Source of the DNA: Olivibacter domesticus
GTDB taxonomy: Bacteria > Bacteroidota > Bacteroidia > Sphingobacteriales > Sphingobacteriaceae
Length of the DNA stretch: 64,000 nt
NCBI RefSeq assembly: GCF_900109575.1
Contig: NZ_FOAF01000001.1
Location: 1,397,662-1,461,661, forward strand
Direction of reading: 5' to 3'
Positions within the stretch are counted from its first letter, which is position 1, and the number at the start of each line of letters is the position of its first letter. Of this stretch, positions 62,127-64,000 are shown in pieces. The notes beneath the pieces were generated by a model, which saw only the letters and a list, made by a program, of their open reading frames with translations, made no database searches and was not told the DNA's origin. A program made the translations under genes and the position numbers.

Positions 62127-63281
62127 TCATTGCCGCAATAGTTTCAAAAAATCTGCATATACAAGTGGGTTTTTCTCATATTCGCCTGCTGTCGTTAAAC
62201 CAAATGATTTTTGCAAAAACAAGGGATTTAAAAACCAGGAAGCCGATGTAGATTTCACCTCTTTCGTAAAACCTTGTTGAAGTAATGGATAAGTAGCCAG
62301 TACTACGCCATAATGCTTATAATATCGATGATAGGTTAATAGGTAATGTGCAGGATACCAGTCTTGCGACAAAAACAGCTCTTCCCATGCATCGATCGTA
62401 ACCTTACCGCTGTGTACGAGGTTCAGCCATTGATATAGTTTTATATTAGCAGGTAAACGGTATTTCTGCACAAAATCCTTTCCCTTCGCACTGTTGGCAA
62501 TACGGTCGCCGAAGTGTCTATTATATAGGCGGAATAAAGAAAACTCCGGTATAATGATAGGCTTCTTCGGCATCAAAGATCGAGCAAAATCCAATGCTTG
62601 TGGAATATGCAAGGTATCACCTATATGTAAATGCACCGCCAGTCCTTCAATTTCCGGATTGCGTTGCGTCAATTTGATCAGTTCCACCACACCGGGCAGT
62701 TGTTGCTGCTTTTTCTCGAAAAGAGCCGGTAAAGAACCTGTGTAAATCCGAGGTTTAGACCAATCGGGGTGTTGTTTATAAAAGTCAAGCACATGCATTA
62801 AAAGCCTTTCAGTAAACTGCACTAAAGGCACTTGCTGATTCCTGTCATACTGAAGATCAGCATTGATGGTTTCTAAATTGGGTTCATTCCCTAAGGTAAA
62901 GATTTGAATATAGGGGCCTACCCTTTCCAACAGCTGATCTACCGTCCGAAAGTAGTCAGCTTCACGAGGAGATCCGGATACAGGGATGGCTAATTTCCTA
63001 TTTTTGAAATCCCACCTGAAACCAAAAACAACCTGATAGCCCATTTTGCTCGCATCAACAACCCTTTGGATAGCCGTATCGCTTACCGCATCTAGCTTTC
63101 CGTCTACATAATCTAAAATACGAGGAGTGGTTCTGACCCATTTAACCGGCAATTGCCGAATATAATTAAAATCCATATTCTCCGGATTATGGTTAAAATT
63201 AAGGCCCATCTCTTGCGCTCTTACACGAGTAATTAGCAGCGATCCTAATAAAAGAGCCAAATAACAATATTTACTGTACAT
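62127..63281 (-). CDS. Exported TIM-barrel glycosidase, GH family unassigned
   Basis: A 384-residue exported protein (signal peptide ends RAQ, residue 23) with a clan-A (beta/alpha)8 pattern. The probable acid/base is Glu133 in FTLGNEPNLE and the probable nucleophile is Glu246 in IIIPEFSLFRLY; the spacing suits a retaining glycosidase. Strand segments VKWVRTTPRI and YQVVFGFRWDF support the barrel. I cannot choose a family. It is separated by two bases from the GH43-like gene upstream, so they share a transcript and probably a plant-type glycan substrate. Confidence 0.82.
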   Translation of the reverse strand: MYSKYCYLALLLGSLLITRVRAQEMGLNFNHNPENMDFNYIRQLPVKWVRTTPRILDYVDGKLDAVSDTAIQRVVDASKMGYQVVFGFRWDFKNRKLAIPVSGSPREADYFRTVDQLLERVGPYIQIFTLGNEPNLETINADLQYDRNQQVPLVQFTERLLMHVLDFYKQHPDWSKPRIYTGSLPALFEKKQQQLPGVVELIKLTQRNPEIEGLAVHLHIGDTLHIPQALDFARSLMPKKPIIIPEFSLFRLYNRHFGDRIANSAKGKDFVQKYRLPANIKLYQWLNLVHSGKVTIDAWEELFLSQDWYPAHYLLTYHRYYKHYGVVLATYPLLQQGFTKEVKSTSASWFLNPLFLQKSFGLTTAGEYEKNPLVYADFLKLLRQ

Positions 63282-63283
63282 GG

Positions 63284-64000
63284 TTACTTCGTATTAATAG
63301 TAGAATAAAAATCGGCTGCTGCTTTCCTATCCGGCTTTAAGCGATTACGTTCCCACTTCACAGGTACAACGGCAGGACGACAAGTTTGCACGAATTTTTT
63401 TCCCATAACACCTCGTGGATTAAAAAATACCGTTGACCACCAATCACCATCTTTATCTTGAAACAAATTGTTGTGGCCACCTTCCAGGATGGCAGGATAG
63501 CGCGGACCGTAGGGCCCATAAATATTAGCTGATTCCGCCACCACCACATCATAACTGTGCAACTGTTCGCCCGGCTTTTCCTTCCGTAAATAAGTATACT
63601 GACCATTAGAAGTGGGTACTGACCATACCGTTTGCAACAGTTGGTATTTACCATGATGCTTCGTTAGCCACACACCTTCAATATAAGGTTCTTTGGAATA
63701 TGGTGTTTCTTTAAAGCGTTTAAAAGGTTCAGCAACGTCACTGAGGTCATCCTTCATTCGAGCAATATAATGATTATGTCCAATGAGATAGACCTGACCG
63801 TCGTCATCTTCAAAGGCCCCCAGATCGATATTATCAAAAATAGCGTGCTGTTCGTTTCCTTTAATATTACGATAAGGTCCCTCTGGCTTTCCCGAAGTAC
63901 TTTCCAATACAAAAGAACCCTGATTGCCATTTAAGCAGGCGATGAGCAGCCATTTTTTCTTACTTTTTATATAATGCAATTCGGGTGCCCATACCGCACG
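63284..64000 (-). CDS. GH43-family glycosidase (partial)
   Basis: This is the C-terminal 238 residues of a five-bladed propeller glycosidase; the N-terminus lies beyond the right edge. The frame is open to base 64000 and begins RAVWAPELHYI, a very typical GH43 phrase. The blades include IDLGAFEDDDGQVYLIGHNH (with the Asp that raises the acid's pKa) and SKEPYIEGVWLTKHHGKY (general-acid Glu). The catalytic base Asp should be in the missing part. Enzymes of this type release arabinose, xylose or galactose. It ends two bases before the TIM-barrel glycosidase. Confidence 0.9.
   Translation of the reverse strand, partial: RAVWAPELHYIKSKKKWLLIACLNGNQGSFVLESTSGKPEGPYRNIKGNEQHAIFDNIDLGAFEDDDGQVYLIGHNHYIARMKDDLSDVAEPFKRFKETPYSKEPYIEGVWLTKHHGKYQLLQTVWSVPTSNGQYTYLRKEKPGEQLHSYDVVVAESANIYGPYGPRYPAILEGGHNNLFQDKDGDWWSTVFFNPRGVMGKKFVQTCRPAVVPVKWERNRLKPDRKAAADFYSTINTK

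Overview
The window looks like a chromosomal stretch of a Bacteroidota bacterium, most likely a member of the Sphingobacteriaceae (Pedobacter, Olivibacter or Sphingobacterium type). The basis is two SusC receptors and one SusD lipoprotein, a hybrid two-component system regulator, sulfatases, Bacteroidota-style -7 promoter boxes (TAnnTTTG), A-rich upstream regions with few Shine-Dalgarno sequences, and many AraC regulators. I saw no rRNA, tRNA, CRISPR array, prophage or intact insertion sequence.

Layout. (1) 1-7.3 kb: the edge of a glycan-utilisation locus, with a SusC receptor cut by the left edge, a hybrid two-component regulator and a divergent sulfatase. (2) 7.3-11.7 kb: envelope and stress genes (YghA-type SDR, bestrophin, small membrane protein, DUF4142 lipoprotein, OmpA protein) behind a possible transposase remnant. 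(3) 11.9-32.5 kb: a mixed locus with an arylsulfatase, a PhnX-like HAD phosphatase, a six-hairpin glycosidase lipoprotein, a one-span membrane protein with a possible regulatory N-terminus, an NPP-type phosphodiesterase, an MscS channel, a CsgG-like protein, a SusC/SusD pair, an 824-residue duplicated lipoprotein, an organophosphate-antiporter-type MFS permease and a zinc alcohol dehydrogenase. The mix suggests, but does not prove, use of a phosphorus-containing or sulfated glycoconjugate. (4) 32.9-42.1 kb: an L-fucose locus with L-fuconate dehydratase, SSS symporter, L-fucose-dehydrogenase-like SDR, AraC regulator, GH95 and GH29 fucosidases and a lipoprotein mutarotase. (5) 42.5-48.8 kb: a class I terpene synthase, a lipoprotein, a CPA2 antiporter, an SRPBCC protein, an HD hydrolase, and an SDR preceded by an AraC relic. 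(6) 49.3-61.9 kb: an exported chorismate mutase, a homocysteine methyltransferase-type enzyme and many small redox and detoxification genes with AraC and GlxA regulators. (7) 62.1-64 kb: the start of another glycan locus (TIM-barrel glycosidase and GH43, cut by the right edge).

How the parts work together. In the fucose locus GH95 and GH29 would release L-fucose outside the cytoplasm, the lipoprotein mutarotase would equilibrate anomers, the symporter would import the sugar, and the SDR and dehydratase would start an oxidative, non-phosphorylating pathway. A lactonase and the final cleavage enzymes are not in the window. The dehydrogenase/MFS pair is transcribed away from the fucose genes, and its upstream region shares an exact 15-bp motif with the HAD gene 18.7 kb away.

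Most notable points: an SDR start fused in frame to the GH95 fucosidase signal peptide; the lone terpene synthase; a membrane protein of possible regulatory function beside two identical 17-bp sites containing a 12-bp palindrome; the internal duplication in the 824-residue protein; and a zinc dehydrogenase that has lost its structural-zinc cysteines.
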